NCBI RefSeq assembly: GCF_036327755.1
Contig: NZ_CP109596.1
Coordinates: 5,146,001 to 5,210,000 of the forward strand
DNA from: Nocardia sp. NBC_01503
GTDB lineage: Bacteria > Actinomycetota > Actinomycetes > Mycobacteriales > Mycobacteriaceae
Reading direction: 5' to 3'
Length of the DNA stretch: 64,000 bases
How positions within the stretch are numbered: position 1 is the stretch's first letter; every line of letters begins with the position of its first letter. This document shows positions 21,862 through 30,619 of the stretch, in pieces. The translations under genes were made by a program, and so were the position numbers. The notes below the pieces were generated by a model. That model was given only the letters and a program-made list of their open reading frames with translations. It was not told the origin of the DNA and ran no database searches.

Positions 21862-22707
21862 ATGAGACTGCTCCCGATCCTGGCGGTTCCCGCGGCGCTT
21901 CTCGCGCTCGTTCTCGCCTTCATGATCGTGTTGTTCGGCGGCATCGACACCGCGGCCGCCTCGGACTTCGACCATCAGTGCGCGGTGGCGATTCCGAACC
22001 CGTCCTCGACCTCACGGACGGCGCCGAGCCGGGGTGCGCGGACGGCGCCGGTATCGCCACCGGTGACCTCGAACCCCTACGCGGAGTTGACCTTCGCAGC
22101 CGATGACACCTCGGTCTCGGATCGGCAGCGCACCTGCGCCAGCGCGATGCGGACCGCGATCTATCAGGGACCGCCGGTGAACGAGCCCGCCACCGGGGCG
22201 GGCGCGCGGTGTGCGGGGGAAACGATTGCCGCGCTGGTGAATCGAGGTGAGCGTGGTGGCGCGGTGGTGGAGCCCGCCGCGGTGACGGCGGCGGTACTGC
22301 ATCGAGCCTCGGCCGCGGTGTCGACGGGGTATTGCCCGCCGCTCAGCGATGCGGAGGCCGATACTCTGAGCGTGGCCCGCTCCGGCGGGAATGCCGACCG
22401 GTGCCCGCTCCCGGGCGGGTCCGCGGTGCTGGATCTGCCGGATAACGCTGCGGCCCAGAGTCTTTGCGGGCAGCTGGTGGCCGTGGGTGCGGAATCGCCG
22501 GGGGATCTGGTGTTCTGGGATTATCGAGGTAGCGTGCCGACGCGGGTGGGTATGGTCGCCGACGGGCGCCTTTCGACCGACGCACGGCTTTCGACCGGGG
22601 CGGTGCTCATGGTGAGCTGGGACACCCATTCGGGCAGGCTGGTACAGCTCGCCCTGCCGAGCGGGTGGGATGTGCGAGTGAAACGGATGCTGGGGGACGC
22701 GGCATGA
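21862..22707 (+). CDS. Membrane-anchored protein with degenerate NlpC/P60-like C-terminus
   Basis: 281 residues. One N-terminal transmembrane helix ('LAVPAALLALVLAFMIVLFG') anchors an extracytoplasmic part with several cysteines. Near residue 215 'ESPGDLVFWD' followed by 'TRVGMVADGR' resembles the second half of NlpC/P60 peptidases ('PGDLVFF...HVGIY'), but an Arg stands where the catalytic His should be and no D-C-S-G motif is seen. It may be an inactive scaffold for the hydrolase encoded next. It overlaps the next gene by ATGA. Confidence 0.5.
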   Translation: MRLLPILAVPAALLALVLAFMIVLFGGIDTAAASDFDHQCAVAIPNPSSTSRTAPSRGARTAPVSPPVTSNPYAELTFAADDTSVSDRQRTCASAMRTAIYQGPPVNEPATGAGARCAGETIAALVNRGERGGAVVEPAAVTAAVLHRASAAVSTGYCPPLSDAEADTLSVARSGGNADRCPLPGGSAVLDLPDNAAAQSLCGQLVAVGAESPGDLVFWDYRGSVPTRVGMVADGRLSTDARLSTGAVLMVSWDTHSGRLVQLALPSGWDVRVKRMLGDAA

Positions 22708-24239
22708 CCGAAGCCGCGGAGGTGACGCCCGAGTCGGAAGCCGTTGCGGCCGAACGAGAAGCGCCGCCCGGAACGCCCACCCCGTGGAACCGTCGCCCGC
22801 CCGGCACGGCCTGGCCGCCGATTCGCCCGGCCGGTCCGCCCCATCCCGGCGCGGCCCAGCCACCCGCGTCTCCCGCGGTCCATCCCGGCGGCCCGCCCCG
22901 TCCGGGGGCCGCCGACGTGGTCGCGGGCGCGACACCCCCGCGCACCGCGCCCGGGGCAGCGGCGACACCGGCCCCCGGGGAGACGACCGGAACGGGACAG
23001 GATCCCGCCGCAGCCCGTCCGGATGTTGCGGGCACACCGCCGGATCCCGGCGGGGCGCGATCGGGTGGCGCGGCGGCACAGCCGGATTCGGCTCGGGCGC
23101 ACTCGGATTCGGATGACCGCGAGCATGGCGACCGACACGGATCCGATCCCGGCGTGAGTGCCCTCAGTGCGGCGGCTCCCGCCCTCGCCATGCTCCCGAT
23201 GATGCTCGCCTCGCTGCTCGGCGGAGCGGGTGGCGGCGGTGCCCAGCCCGGTGGTGGCGCGCCGCGAAATACCTCGGGCACAACCGATTCCGGGCAGACG
23301 GGAGTGGGTGCCCCGAACACGTCGGACGAATCCTCGCGCACCTTGTCTCCGCAGGCGCAGGCCGCGCTGCGCGCGCTCGAGCAGCTTCGGGACGCCTACG
23401 GAAAGTCCCGCGACAGCGCTCGTACCGGATCCGGAACGAAGCCGGTGCAGACGGGGGTTCGACCGGGCAGCGGAACCGGTTCGGGCGCGGGCGGTGGTGA
23501 CGCCGCGGCGGCGCTGTCCGCCGTGCAGCTCTATCAGCGCACCGCCGCAATCGCTTTCAACAACCTCGACAACCAACTCGCGGGTTATCTCTCCGGTCTG
23601 GCCGGTACTCACGGGATCGATCGGGCGGCGTTGAACTCGCTGATCAAGGAATTGGACCTCGCGCTGATCAAGCTCGGGACGGCGGCGTACACCCCGGCGG
23701 GGGCACAGAAGGTGCACGATATCCTCACCATCGCATTGCGCGAGGGCATCCGGTTGGCCGGTGCGGGGCAGGTCAACGCATCCGATACCGCCGCCGCGAT
23801 CGACAGTCTGACCGGGCAGTACCTCTACGCCATCGCCGGTCGGAACTATCCGGGGAGCATGCCCGCGAGCGCGGGGGTCTCGGCGGCGGTACAGCAGGTC
23901 ATCGCAGTGGCCACGGCCCAGGTCGGCAAACCGTATGTGTGGGGCGCCGAAGGTCCCAACTCGTTCGACTGCTCCGGTCTCATGCAGTACGCGGCTCGCT
24001 CTGTGGGGGTGAGTATTCCGCGTGTCTCGCAGGATCAGTACCGCCAGCTGCCCAAGGTGAATCCCGCCGATATCCGGCCCGGCGATCTGATCTTCCCGGC
24101 CGGTCAGTACAACGGCGGCAGCCCGACGCACGTCATGATGTATCTGGGTAATGGGCAGTGTGTCGAAGCGCCTCGACCCGGGGCCACCGTCCGCATTACC
24201 GCGCTCCCCTCGAGCTACGCCGCCAGCCGATGGAGTTGA
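22704..24239 (+). CDS. NlpC/P60 peptidoglycan hydrolase of the T4SS-like operon
   Basis: 511 residues. A disordered Pro/Gly/Ala-rich first third is followed by a Met/Leu segment ('LAMLPMMLASLLGG'), a helical middle and a C-terminal NlpC/P60 domain. The catalytic Cys is about residue 423 ('FDCSGLMQYA') and the His about 476 ('THVMMYLG'). It probably cuts peptide stems of peptidoglycan, the VirB1-like function needed to open the wall for a T4SS. No clear signal peptide is visible; export may use the secretion system itself. Last gene of the operon. Confidence 0.85.
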   Translation: MTEAAEVTPESEAVAAEREAPPGTPTPWNRRPPGTAWPPIRPAGPPHPGAAQPPASPAVHPGGPPRPGAADVVAGATPPRTAPGAAATPAPGETTGTGQDPAAARPDVAGTPPDPGGARSGGAAAQPDSARAHSDSDDREHGDRHGSDPGVSALSAAAPALAMLPMMLASLLGGAGGGGAQPGGGAPRNTSGTTDSGQTGVGAPNTSDESSRTLSPQAQAALRALEQLRDAYGKSRDSARTGSGTKPVQTGVRPGSGTGSGAGGGDAAAALSAVQLYQRTAAIAFNNLDNQLAGYLSGLAGTHGIDRAALNSLIKELDLALIKLGTAAYTPAGAQKVHDILTIALREGIRLAGAGQVNASDTAAAIDSLTGQYLYAIAGRNYPGSMPASAGVSAAVQQVIAVATAQVGKPYVWGAEGPNSFDCSGLMQYAARSVGVSIPRVSQDQYRQLPKVNPADIRPGDLIFPAGQYNGGSPTHVMMYLGNGQCVEAPRPGATVRITALPSSYAASRWS

Positions 24240-24253
24240 CGAGCAGCGATGAC

Positions 24254-24269
24254 TTCCCACCGGTGGGAG
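24254..24269. promoter_or_regulatory. TTCCCA-CCGG-TGGGAG operator, site 2
   Basis: Inverted repeat of the 6-4-6 family in the 190-base gap between the T4SS-like operon and the radical SAM gene. It could also be read as a short hairpin, but the identical layout at nine other promoters favours an operator. Nothing else stands out in this gap. Confidence 0.75.
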
Positions 24270-24429
24270 GTCGATTCGCTGTGCGGTCGCCTCCTGGCGT
24301 TATCGTCTTCTCCACCCGGCATTTGCGTCGAATTGCCCGGCCCCCACTACGATTCCGGCGCTGCTGACGAGGACTCAATCCACACTGCGCGTTCGTGCTG
24401 TTTCGCGCGGCATGAGAGGACCGATACCG

Positions 24430-25710
24430 GTGGAGCAGATCATCAGCGAATTGCCTTGGCGTGATTGGGGTCTCGACTTCGCCGAACTGCGCCGCGGTGG
24501 CTGGCGGCCCAAACCGTTCAACGAGTTCATCGTCAAGATCCACGGTCACTGCAACCTCGCCTGCGACTACTGCTATGTCTACGAGATGGCGGATCAGAGC
24601 TGGCTGTCCAAGCCGAAAGCCATGTCGCGCGAGGTGTTTCGCGGAACTTGCGAGCTGATCAAGGATCATGCGGTCGGGTATGCGCTGCCCGCGGTCAACC
24701 TCGTCCTGCACGGCGGGGAACCGCTGCTGGTCGGCACGAGCGAGTTGGAGTATTTCGCGCGCACCGCCCGCGAAGTACTCGACCCCGTGGTGCGACTGCG
24801 GCTCGGGGTGCAGACCAACGGCGTGCTCATCGACGAAGATGTGCTCCGAATCTGCGAACGCTGGAATATCAAGATCGGCGTCAGCCTGGACGGCGGTGCG
24901 CCCGAACATGATCGGCATCGTATCGACCCGGCGGGGCGCGGTAGTCACGCCCGGGTCGTCGCCGGGTTGGAGCAATTGCTCACTCCCCGGCACCGGCACC
25001 TGTTCTCCGGGCTGCTGTGCACCGTCGATGTGGACAACGATCCGATCCGGACGTATGAGTCGATGTTGCTGTTCGAACCGCCGCTGGTGGATTTCACTCT
25101 ACCCCATGGGAATTGGACGACCCCGCCGCCGGAGCGCGGTCTGGATCAGACCCGTACGCCCTACGGCGACTGGCTGATCGCGGTCTTCGACAGGTGGTAC
25201 GACGCGCCCGTGCGGGAGACCGGAGTCCGGCTCTTCGGCGATATCGTCGATCTGCTGCTCGGCGGCCGGGCCACCTCGGAGCTGCTGGGTCTGGGGCCGA
25301 TTCGGCTCGCCGTGGTGGAGACCGACGGCTCGCTCGAGCAGGCCGACGATCTGAAATCCGCCTTCGAGGGTGCGGCCCGAATCCCGGCGCGCGGCGAGGG
25401 CAATCCGCTCGATATGGCGATGTGGGAGCCCTCGGTGATGGCGCGGCAGATCGGATCCACGGCATTGAGTGCGACCTGCCTCGAATGTCCCGTTCAAAAT
25501 GTCTGTGGCGGTGGGAATTACGCGCATCGCTATCGGGCGGGAGAGGGATTCCGGAACCCGTCGGTGTACTGCGCCGATCTCAGGAAGCTCATCACCCATA
25601 TCGAATCGCGAGTACACGCCGATCTCGACGCCGCGCTCACGCCGGTGTCGGTGCCCACCGCTTCCTCGGAAATTCCCACGGCTGGGAATCCCGGAGAATC
25701 AAGGCCGTAG
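24430..25710 (+). CDS. FxsB-type radical SAM/SPASM peptide maturase
   Basis: About 426 residues. The radical SAM cluster motif is Cys-x3-Cys-x2-Cys in 'HGHCNLACDYCYVYEMADQS', a form typical of the FxsB group that forms cyclophane cross-links in ribosomal peptides. The C-terminal SPASM-like region has 'CLECPVQNVCGGGNYAHRYR' and 'FRNPSVYCADL', also typical. 'GSLEQADDLKSAFEGA' is another hallmark. I prefer the GTG at 24430 because AGAGGA lies upstream at good spacing; an ATG at 24412 lacks one. The substrate is probably encoded nearby: the small ORF at 25724 or the glycine-rich protein at 25807. Confidence 0.88.
   Translation: MEQIISELPWRDWGLDFAELRRGGWRPKPFNEFIVKIHGHCNLACDYCYVYEMADQSWLSKPKAMSREVFRGTCELIKDHAVGYALPAVNLVLHGGEPLLVGTSELEYFARTAREVLDPVVRLRLGVQTNGVLIDEDVLRICERWNIKIGVSLDGGAPEHDRHRIDPAGRGSHARVVAGLEQLLTPRHRHLFSGLLCTVDVDNDPIRTYESMLLFEPPLVDFTLPHGNWTTPPPERGLDQTRTPYGDWLIAVFDRWYDAPVRETGVRLFGDIVDLLLGGRATSELLGLGPIRLAVVETDGSLEQADDLKSAFEGAARIPARGEGNPLDMAMWEPSVMARQIGSTALSATCLECPVQNVCGGGNYAHRYRAGEGFRNPSVYCADLRKLITHIESRVHADLDAALTPVSVPTASSEIPTAGNPGESRP
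25673..25688. promoter_or_regulatory. TTCCCA-CGGC-TGGGAA operator, site 3
   Basis: A perfect member of the repeat family, inside the last codons of the radical SAM gene and 35 bp upstream of the small ORF at 25724. It suggests an internal promoter for the genes that follow. Confidence 0.75.
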
Positions 25711-25723
25711 GAAGGCCCGAGAC

Positions 25724-25804
25724 ATGTTTGGCCGCGAGGTCATTCCGCGAGTAGCGGTCGCTGATTCGAACGGGCGAAGTCGCTTTCCGGACCCGGTGAG
25801 GTGA
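25724..25804 (+). CDS. 26-residue small ORF between radical SAM and glycine-rich gene
   Basis: The ATG is preceded by GGAAGG with 8 nt spacing, one of the best ribosome-binding sites in the area. The peptide begins MFGREVIP and ends SRFPDPVR. Its stop lies 2 nt before the next ATG, so translation looks coupled. It could be a leader peptide or a precursor for the radical SAM enzyme: F-G-R and F-P-D fit the aromatic-x-x pattern of three-residue cyclophane substrates. It lacks the classical FxsA C-terminal motif, so substrate status is speculative. Confidence 0.4.
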   Translation: MFGREVIPRVAVADSNGRSRFPDPVR

Positions 25805-25806
25805 GT

Positions 25807-26316
25807 ATGAGCTGGTGGAAGAGTGCTATCGGCGCTGTGGTCGTCGGCGGCGCAACGGCCGTCGGGTTCGGTCTCGGCGGCGGCCCGCTCACCGCCGGGC
25901 TGCTCGGTGGCGCGGCTCAGACCCTGTGGAGCCACTGGGGGGAGGGCAAGAGCTGGACCGAATCCGCGGTGACCGGAGCGGCGGTCGGGCTGATGGGCGG
26001 AGGTGTCAGTGGAATTCTCGGGGGCGCGGAGAGCGGGCTCATCAAAGGCGGATGGCAGAACGCCCTTTCGGGCACGAAACTTCAAGCTCAGATTTTCCGC
26101 ACGGCCAAGAGCGACTTGGGTGGATTCACTCGCCGAAAACTCTCCTTGGAAAACTGGAATCGTCCGTGGGTCGGCGCTCTCGGATCCGGGGTGGCCACCG
26201 GCTACGCGAGTTACAAGATCGGGACGTCGGAGTTCCCAGGTGGGGGTGGCGGTGGGGGTGGCGGTGGCGGTGGTGCGCCCCAGATAGGCAGTATCCCGAC
26301 AATCGCGATCTCGTGA
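25807..26316 (+). CDS. Glycine-rich protein of unknown function downstream of radical SAM gene
   Basis: 169 residues. A hydrophobic Gly/Ala-rich first half ('SAIGAVVVGGATAVGFGLGG') is followed by an amphipathic middle with 'LSLENWNRPWVGALG', then a run of 12 glycines and the tail 'APQIGSIPTIAIS'. Glycine-zipper-like repeats suggest membrane insertion or a bacteriocin-like character. The W-N-R segment fits the aromatic-x-x pattern used by cyclophane-forming radical SAM enzymes, which makes this a possible alternative substrate. The ATG follows GGTGAGG. Confidence 0.55.
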   Translation: MSWWKSAIGAVVVGGATAVGFGLGGGPLTAGLLGGAAQTLWSHWGEGKSWTESAVTGAAVGLMGGGVSGILGGAESGLIKGGWQNALSGTKLQAQIFRTAKSDLGGFTRRKLSLENWNRPWVGALGSGVATGYASYKIGTSEFPGGGGGGGGGGGGAPQIGSIPTIAIS

Positions 26317-26355
26317 CACCTGTGTTCACGCAATAGATGGCCAGGGTGGTCCACA

Positions 26356-28023
26356 GTGCAAATGCAACCTATCTACATGCCCGATACGAATGCGATGAAG
26401 ACGCATCAGCCGCCCTATCCGGAGAAGTATTGGGTCGCGCCCGTCCTGGAACAGGGCTATCGCACACTGCCCAAGACCTTTTCCACGACCTTCGACGGTT
26501 TCGGCGCCGGCCCCACGACCCAGCCGCCGGCCAAAACCGCTCCCTCGAAGATCGAACCGTTCGGGCTCTCCGGAATGGCGAGCGCGGGGATCACGAACTA
26601 TCAGGCGCTGGCCACGAGCCTGAACAACTCGTTCAGTGATCTTCAAGCGGCGAATGCGCTCGTCGCGCCCGCGGTCGAGGATACGGCGCTGACCGCGATG
26701 AAGGCGCAGCAGAACATCAACACCCTGATTATGGGAATGGCGGAGGACGCCTCCAAGGTCCCGCCCGAACCGATGACCGAGAACGAGTGGGTCATGGAGT
26801 TGATCACGAAGGTGACCGAGAATCTGGCCACGGTGGTCAGCAATGCCAAGGGGGAGATGCAGCGGGCCAAGGCCGATATCGACGGCGCCGCGAAAACGAT
26901 CAAAGATCAGAAGGATCTGATCGCGAAGCTGCAAGCGGAAGCGGCTAAAAGGGCCGGCGATGCGCCGCCCCCGGCCGGATGGCCCGCGCCGAACGGCGGC
27001 CTGAACAACGGACAGGTGTATCAGCCACCGAACCTCGGCCTGGGACCGTTGAATCCGGGAGGCACCGGCCGGATCCCGGGCGGCGTGACTCCCACACCGG
27101 ATCCCACCCTGCCGCCCAAGCCCGATGGAACCACGCCGCCGGATACATCCAGGGATGATCCGAGCCGGGACATCCCGGATATCGGTCGGCAGCCCGATAA
27201 CACGCCGCCCACCCCGCAGCAGCCCCAATACCCGAATATGGCAACGCCTTCCACGATGGGCGGGATGGGCGGCGGCATGGATCCCATGAGCATGATGCTG
27301 CCGTCCCTGCTGAGCGCGATGCAGCCCAATATGAACGATCGGCTCCAGGCCGATCCGAATCGGTACGACCGTGAGGATCCCTACGATCGGTACCCGCAGA
27401 ACGCGGTGCCGGTGCAGGCCTCTCCCGCCGCGGTCACACCGCAGGCTCCGGCCAGCACACCGCCGGCGACTACGACGACTCCGCCCGCGACCACCGATAA
27501 GCCCGCCGGTCCGGCACAGCCCGCCGCCCCGGCGACGACGGTCGCCCCCGGTTCCGATGGGGGAGTGGACTATCCGTTCCCGGACGGTATTACTCAGCGC
27601 GTATCGGTCGTCGTGGCCAAGGCACTGGACAAGGCGTTCGGCAATAAGAGCGGCACCGACGCGCAGACGGCGTACGCGGACACCACCGCCAAGTTGGATA
27701 TCAAGCAGCCCGATCAGCGGGTGGATCCGGGTGCTCTGATGACCGGTGATGTCGGCATCTGGGAGAACCCGGACATGGTGGCGATCGTGCGCGCCATGGG
27801 ATCCGGGGCCGAGGAGCGGCTCGATCTCATCGTGAACGGGGAACTGCGCAGATATCCGGACCAGATCTCGGAGACGACGGGCGATCTCGGCCAACTCGTG
27901 GGCTGGGCGCATCCGCGCGGTATCGAGATGACCGGCACCAGCGCCAAGTACACCGATGGCGCAGCGCCCGGAACCGGCGATCCCGCGGCGTCTTTGCCGG
28001 TCGTCGCGGCTCCGGCGAGTTGA
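26356..28023 (+). CDS. Long Gly/Pro-rich ESX-accessory protein with C-terminal domain shared with the 37119-39302 protein
   Basis: 555 residues. Residues about 60-200 are helical and coiled-coil-like ('MQRAKADIDGAAKTIKDQKD'). A Pro/Thr-rich linker containing 'MDPMSMMLPSLLSAMQ' follows. The C-terminal 130 residues contain 'KALDKAFGN', 'LMTGDVGIWE', 'LIVNGELRRY' and 'GWAHPRGIEMTG' and align by eye with the C-terminus of the minus-strand protein ending at 37119. The GTG start is preceded by AGGGTGG. First long gene of the plus-strand accessory arm. Confidence 0.65.
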   Translation: MQMQPIYMPDTNAMKTHQPPYPEKYWVAPVLEQGYRTLPKTFSTTFDGFGAGPTTQPPAKTAPSKIEPFGLSGMASAGITNYQALATSLNNSFSDLQAANALVAPAVEDTALTAMKAQQNINTLIMGMAEDASKVPPEPMTENEWVMELITKVTENLATVVSNAKGEMQRAKADIDGAAKTIKDQKDLIAKLQAEAAKRAGDAPPPAGWPAPNGGLNNGQVYQPPNLGLGPLNPGGTGRIPGGVTPTPDPTLPPKPDGTTPPDTSRDDPSRDIPDIGRQPDNTPPTPQQPQYPNMATPSTMGGMGGGMDPMSMMLPSLLSAMQPNMNDRLQADPNRYDREDPYDRYPQNAVPVQASPAAVTPQAPASTPPATTTTPPATTDKPAGPAQPAAPATTVAPGSDGGVDYPFPDGITQRVSVVVAKALDKAFGNKSGTDAQTAYADTTAKLDIKQPDQRVDPGALMTGDVGIWENPDMVAIVRAMGSGAEERLDLIVNGELRRYPDQISETTGDLGQLVGWAHPRGIEMTGTSAKYTDGAAPGTGDPAASLPVVAAPAS

Positions 28024-28051
28024 TCGCGGGGCGGGCGGAAGGAACTCCGAT

Positions 28052-29557
28052 ATGGCAATGAACGTCGATCCCGGGGAGCTGATCGAGGCGGCCGCCACCC
28101 TGTGGCGGCTGGTGGAGCAGGCGCATGCGCAGCTGCCGACCGGCTGGGTGACGCCTGCGGGCGCGGACCTGCCCTCCACCGTGGCCTCGGCGTTCCATAC
28201 CGCGCACGCGGAATCGGCGTTCAACTCGCTCATCGCCATCGCCAACCGGGCCGGACCGCACGCGTACCAGATCGGTTCCTCCGCGGTCGAATACACGCTC
28301 GCCGATGACGCGGGGGGACGCAAGATCGCCGGCTCCGGCGCGGAGACCCTCACCAATCCCGTACCCAAGATGCCACCGTTCGGACCGCGCCTTGCGCCGG
28401 TGCCGACCGTCGCGGGTGCGCCCGCGGTCGATCCGCTCACCTTCGCCCAGCAGTTGCGTTCCGGTCCCGGACCGGGTCCGGCGCGAGCGTTCGCGAATTC
28501 GATCCGGCAGTATCTGGACGGTCCGCATCGCGATGCCGTCGCCGGGTTCGAGAGCCTGGTGCCGATCATGAACAAATGGACGCCGGTGGGCACGACGGTG
28601 GCCGGACATCTGAACACCTTCGGACGCCAGCTCGACGAAATCGGCGGCAGCATGGGCACACTCGCGGCCAATGTCGACGATTACGCGAATGCGTTCCAGG
28701 CCGCCAAGGATCGGCATCCCACGCCGCAGGAGATCCTGGCCACCCGCAAACGCCTGCTCACCGCCATGCGTTCGAAGGATTCGGTCGCATTGGCGGAGGC
28801 GCTGGCCGAATTCAATGAGCAGAACGGACTTTCGGCCCAGACGCACGCCGATTACACCGGCGAGATCGGCAAGACGCTGCCCGCGCCCGGTGGCACCGGC
28901 AAGCCGGGTGACGGCACGTCGGGCGGTGCCAATGGCGGCTCCGGGGACAAGGGCAGCGGGCAGGGTGACCAGAGCAGCAGCATGCTGATGTCGATGCTGC
29001 CCTCACTGCTGAGCAGTCTCACCAACTCGGCAGGTTCACTGTCGCAAAACAATTCGACGACCGAGGACGATCCGGACGCCGCGCTGGACTATCCCGCCGA
29101 TCAACTGCCCGAACTTCCGTCGTTCACCGGCGGCGGTGGCAGCCCGGGCGGCGGTGACCCCGGATCCCCGGGCGTCCCGGATCTCCCCGTCTACAACGTC
29201 GCCGCGATGCCCGGTGTCAGCGCGCCCGCGACGCTGGGCAACTCCGGCCTGCCCCGCGCCCCCGTCATCGAGGCGCTGCCGGGTCAGTCCGCGGGCAATC
29301 CGGCCGCACGGGCGGGCGGCGCACCCTACATGCCCTATATGCCGATGGGTGCGGGCATGGGCGGCGCCGGCGGGTCCGGCGGCGGCAATGACCGCTCCCG
29401 CGTGGTCGCCTGGCATCCGGACCGCCTCATGTACGTCGACGACACACCACACACCGATGCGGTGATCGGCGAGAAGCCGACCATCGCCCCGACCGTGACA
29501 CCCCCGACGCCGGCCCACGCCAATCAGGCGCCGACCAATTCCGGAGGCTCCGTATGA
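28052..29557 (+). CDS. Putative ESX substrate, EspB/PPE-like helical protein
   Basis: 501 residues. The N-terminal ~270 residues are helical with repeated Ala/Leu heptads and 'TGWVTPAG'. Then comes a Gly-rich linker with 'SSMLMSMLPSLLSSLTN', a second low-complexity region and 'APYMPYMPMGAGMGGAGG', a Met/Pro/Gly stretch common in actinobacterial ESX substrates. The tail 'RVVAWHPDRLMYVDD' is well conserved-looking but unassigned. The ATG follows GGAAGGA, and the end overlaps the EspL-like gene. Confidence 0.65.
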   Translation: MAMNVDPGELIEAAATLWRLVEQAHAQLPTGWVTPAGADLPSTVASAFHTAHAESAFNSLIAIANRAGPHAYQIGSSAVEYTLADDAGGRKIAGSGAETLTNPVPKMPPFGPRLAPVPTVAGAPAVDPLTFAQQLRSGPGPGPARAFANSIRQYLDGPHRDAVAGFESLVPIMNKWTPVGTTVAGHLNTFGRQLDEIGGSMGTLAANVDDYANAFQAAKDRHPTPQEILATRKRLLTAMRSKDSVALAEALAEFNEQNGLSAQTHADYTGEIGKTLPAPGGTGKPGDGTSGGANGGSGDKGSGQGDQSSSMLMSMLPSLLSSLTNSAGSLSQNNSTTEDDPDAALDYPADQLPELPSFTGGGGSPGGGDPGSPGVPDLPVYNVAAMPGVSAPATLGNSGLPRAPVIEALPGQSAGNPAARAGGAPYMPYMPMGAGMGGAGGSGGGNDRSRVVAWHPDRLMYVDDTPHTDAVIGEKPTIAPTVTPPTPAHANQAPTNSGGSV

Positions 29558-29895
29558 CCGATATCCATCCCGATGTGCAAGCCGCCCTGGACGCCGCGCG
29601 CGATCTGCGCCATCGCATCGCCGACCTGCGCGAGCGGATCAACGGCATCCGCGCGCGCCGGCCCTCACCCAGCGGTGCGGTGGTTCCGGAGGTCGACGCC
29701 ATGGGCCGCCTCACCGACCTCTACTTCGCGCCGGGCACCACCGCGCGCTTCGGCAATGCCGAACTGGTCGCCGAGATCATGGCCGCCATCGGCGAGAGCA
29801 CCGCCGACGCCGGACGCCAGTACCAGGTCATCATGGATGTCGAACCGTGGCCGGAAACGGTGACCACGGAACCCGCCGCGAGCGGAACACCATGA
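29554..29895 (+). CDS. EspL-like YbaB/EbfC-family protein
   Basis: 113 residues. An N-terminal helix carrying heptads ('LRHRIADLRERINGIRARR') leads to a small beta domain 'PSGAVVPEVDAMGRLTDLYF', the YbaB/EbfC pattern seen in ESX-1 EspL. EspL stabilises secretion-associated Esp proteins in mycobacteria. A paralogue on the opposite strand at 31,420-type position (41031-41420) shares 'RRPSPSG', 'PEVD' and 'ELVAEIM'. It overlaps both neighbours, so the unit is tightly coupled. Confidence 0.8.
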   Translation: MTDIHPDVQAALDAARDLRHRIADLRERINGIRARRPSPSGAVVPEVDAMGRLTDLYFAPGTTARFGNAELVAEIMAAIGESTADAGRQYQVIMDVEPWPETVTTEPAASGTP

Positions 29896-30578
29896 CCGGC
29901 GCGGACATCGAAGCGGGCACCGAAACCGAAAGCGCGGTCACCGTCGCCGATACCGTGCAGTGGCTACACGATGAGGGTCTGGCCCGGCTGGCCGTCGTCG
30001 GCGCGACCGCTCCCAGCCCCATCGTGGCCTTCACCGTGGAGGTCGCCACCGGCACGGTGACCGCCTTCCCGATCGCGGTCACCGGACCGGGCACCGATGT
30101 GCTGACCCTGCCCGCGGACGATCTGCCACCGCCGAGCGGTACCGCGAAACGCCTTGTGGTGGTGGGACTTACCGCCACCGAATCGGTGCTGGTGCTGGAT
30201 CTGGCCGCTCTTCCGGCACTGAGCATCCGCGCCGAACGCCCGGAGACGACGGCGCGGGCGTGGGTGGCGCAACTGCTGCTCGATCCGGAGATCACCATCA
30301 CCACCAACAGCGCCGAGCTGGCGGTCCCGGCCGGGAACCGATGCAGGTTCACCTTCATTCCGGGCGGCGGCACCCTGCTCATGGTGGACGATAAGCGCCC
30401 ACCCCTGACCACCGTCACCCTCGACCCGGCCGGTGACGGGACCGAACAACTCGATGTGGCCGAGGACGGCTCCGCCGAACTGTATCTGGGGAACCGGTTC
30501 TGGCAGCTGCGGCACGTGCTGGGTATCGGCGACCTCACCTGGGCCGCCCTCACCGCCCAGCTCGAACCCGTTGACTGA
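29892..30578 (+). CDS. Hypothetical protein of the ESX-accessory arm
   Basis: 228 residues, starting in an ATGA overlap with the EspL-like gene. The composition is acidic and beta-rich, with repeated Thr/Val strands ('IVAFTVEVATGTVTAFPIAV'), no signal peptide, no membrane segment and a Trp-containing end 'FWQLRHVLGIGDLTWAAL'. I do not recognise the family. Coupling to an EspL-like gene suggests a cytosolic accessory role. Confidence 0.65.
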   Translation: MTGADIEAGTETESAVTVADTVQWLHDEGLARLAVVGATAPSPIVAFTVEVATGTVTAFPIAVTGPGTDVLTLPADDLPPPSGTAKRLVVVGLTATESVLVLDLAALPALSIRAERPETTARAWVAQLLLDPEITITTNSAELAVPAGNRCRFTFIPGGGTLLMVDDKRPPLTTVTLDPAGDGTEQLDVAEDGSAELYLGNRFWQLRHVLGIGDLTWAALTAQLEPVD

Positions 30579-30619
30579 CAACTGAATTCGCGCCACCACC
30601 GATGACGACAGGAGTATCC

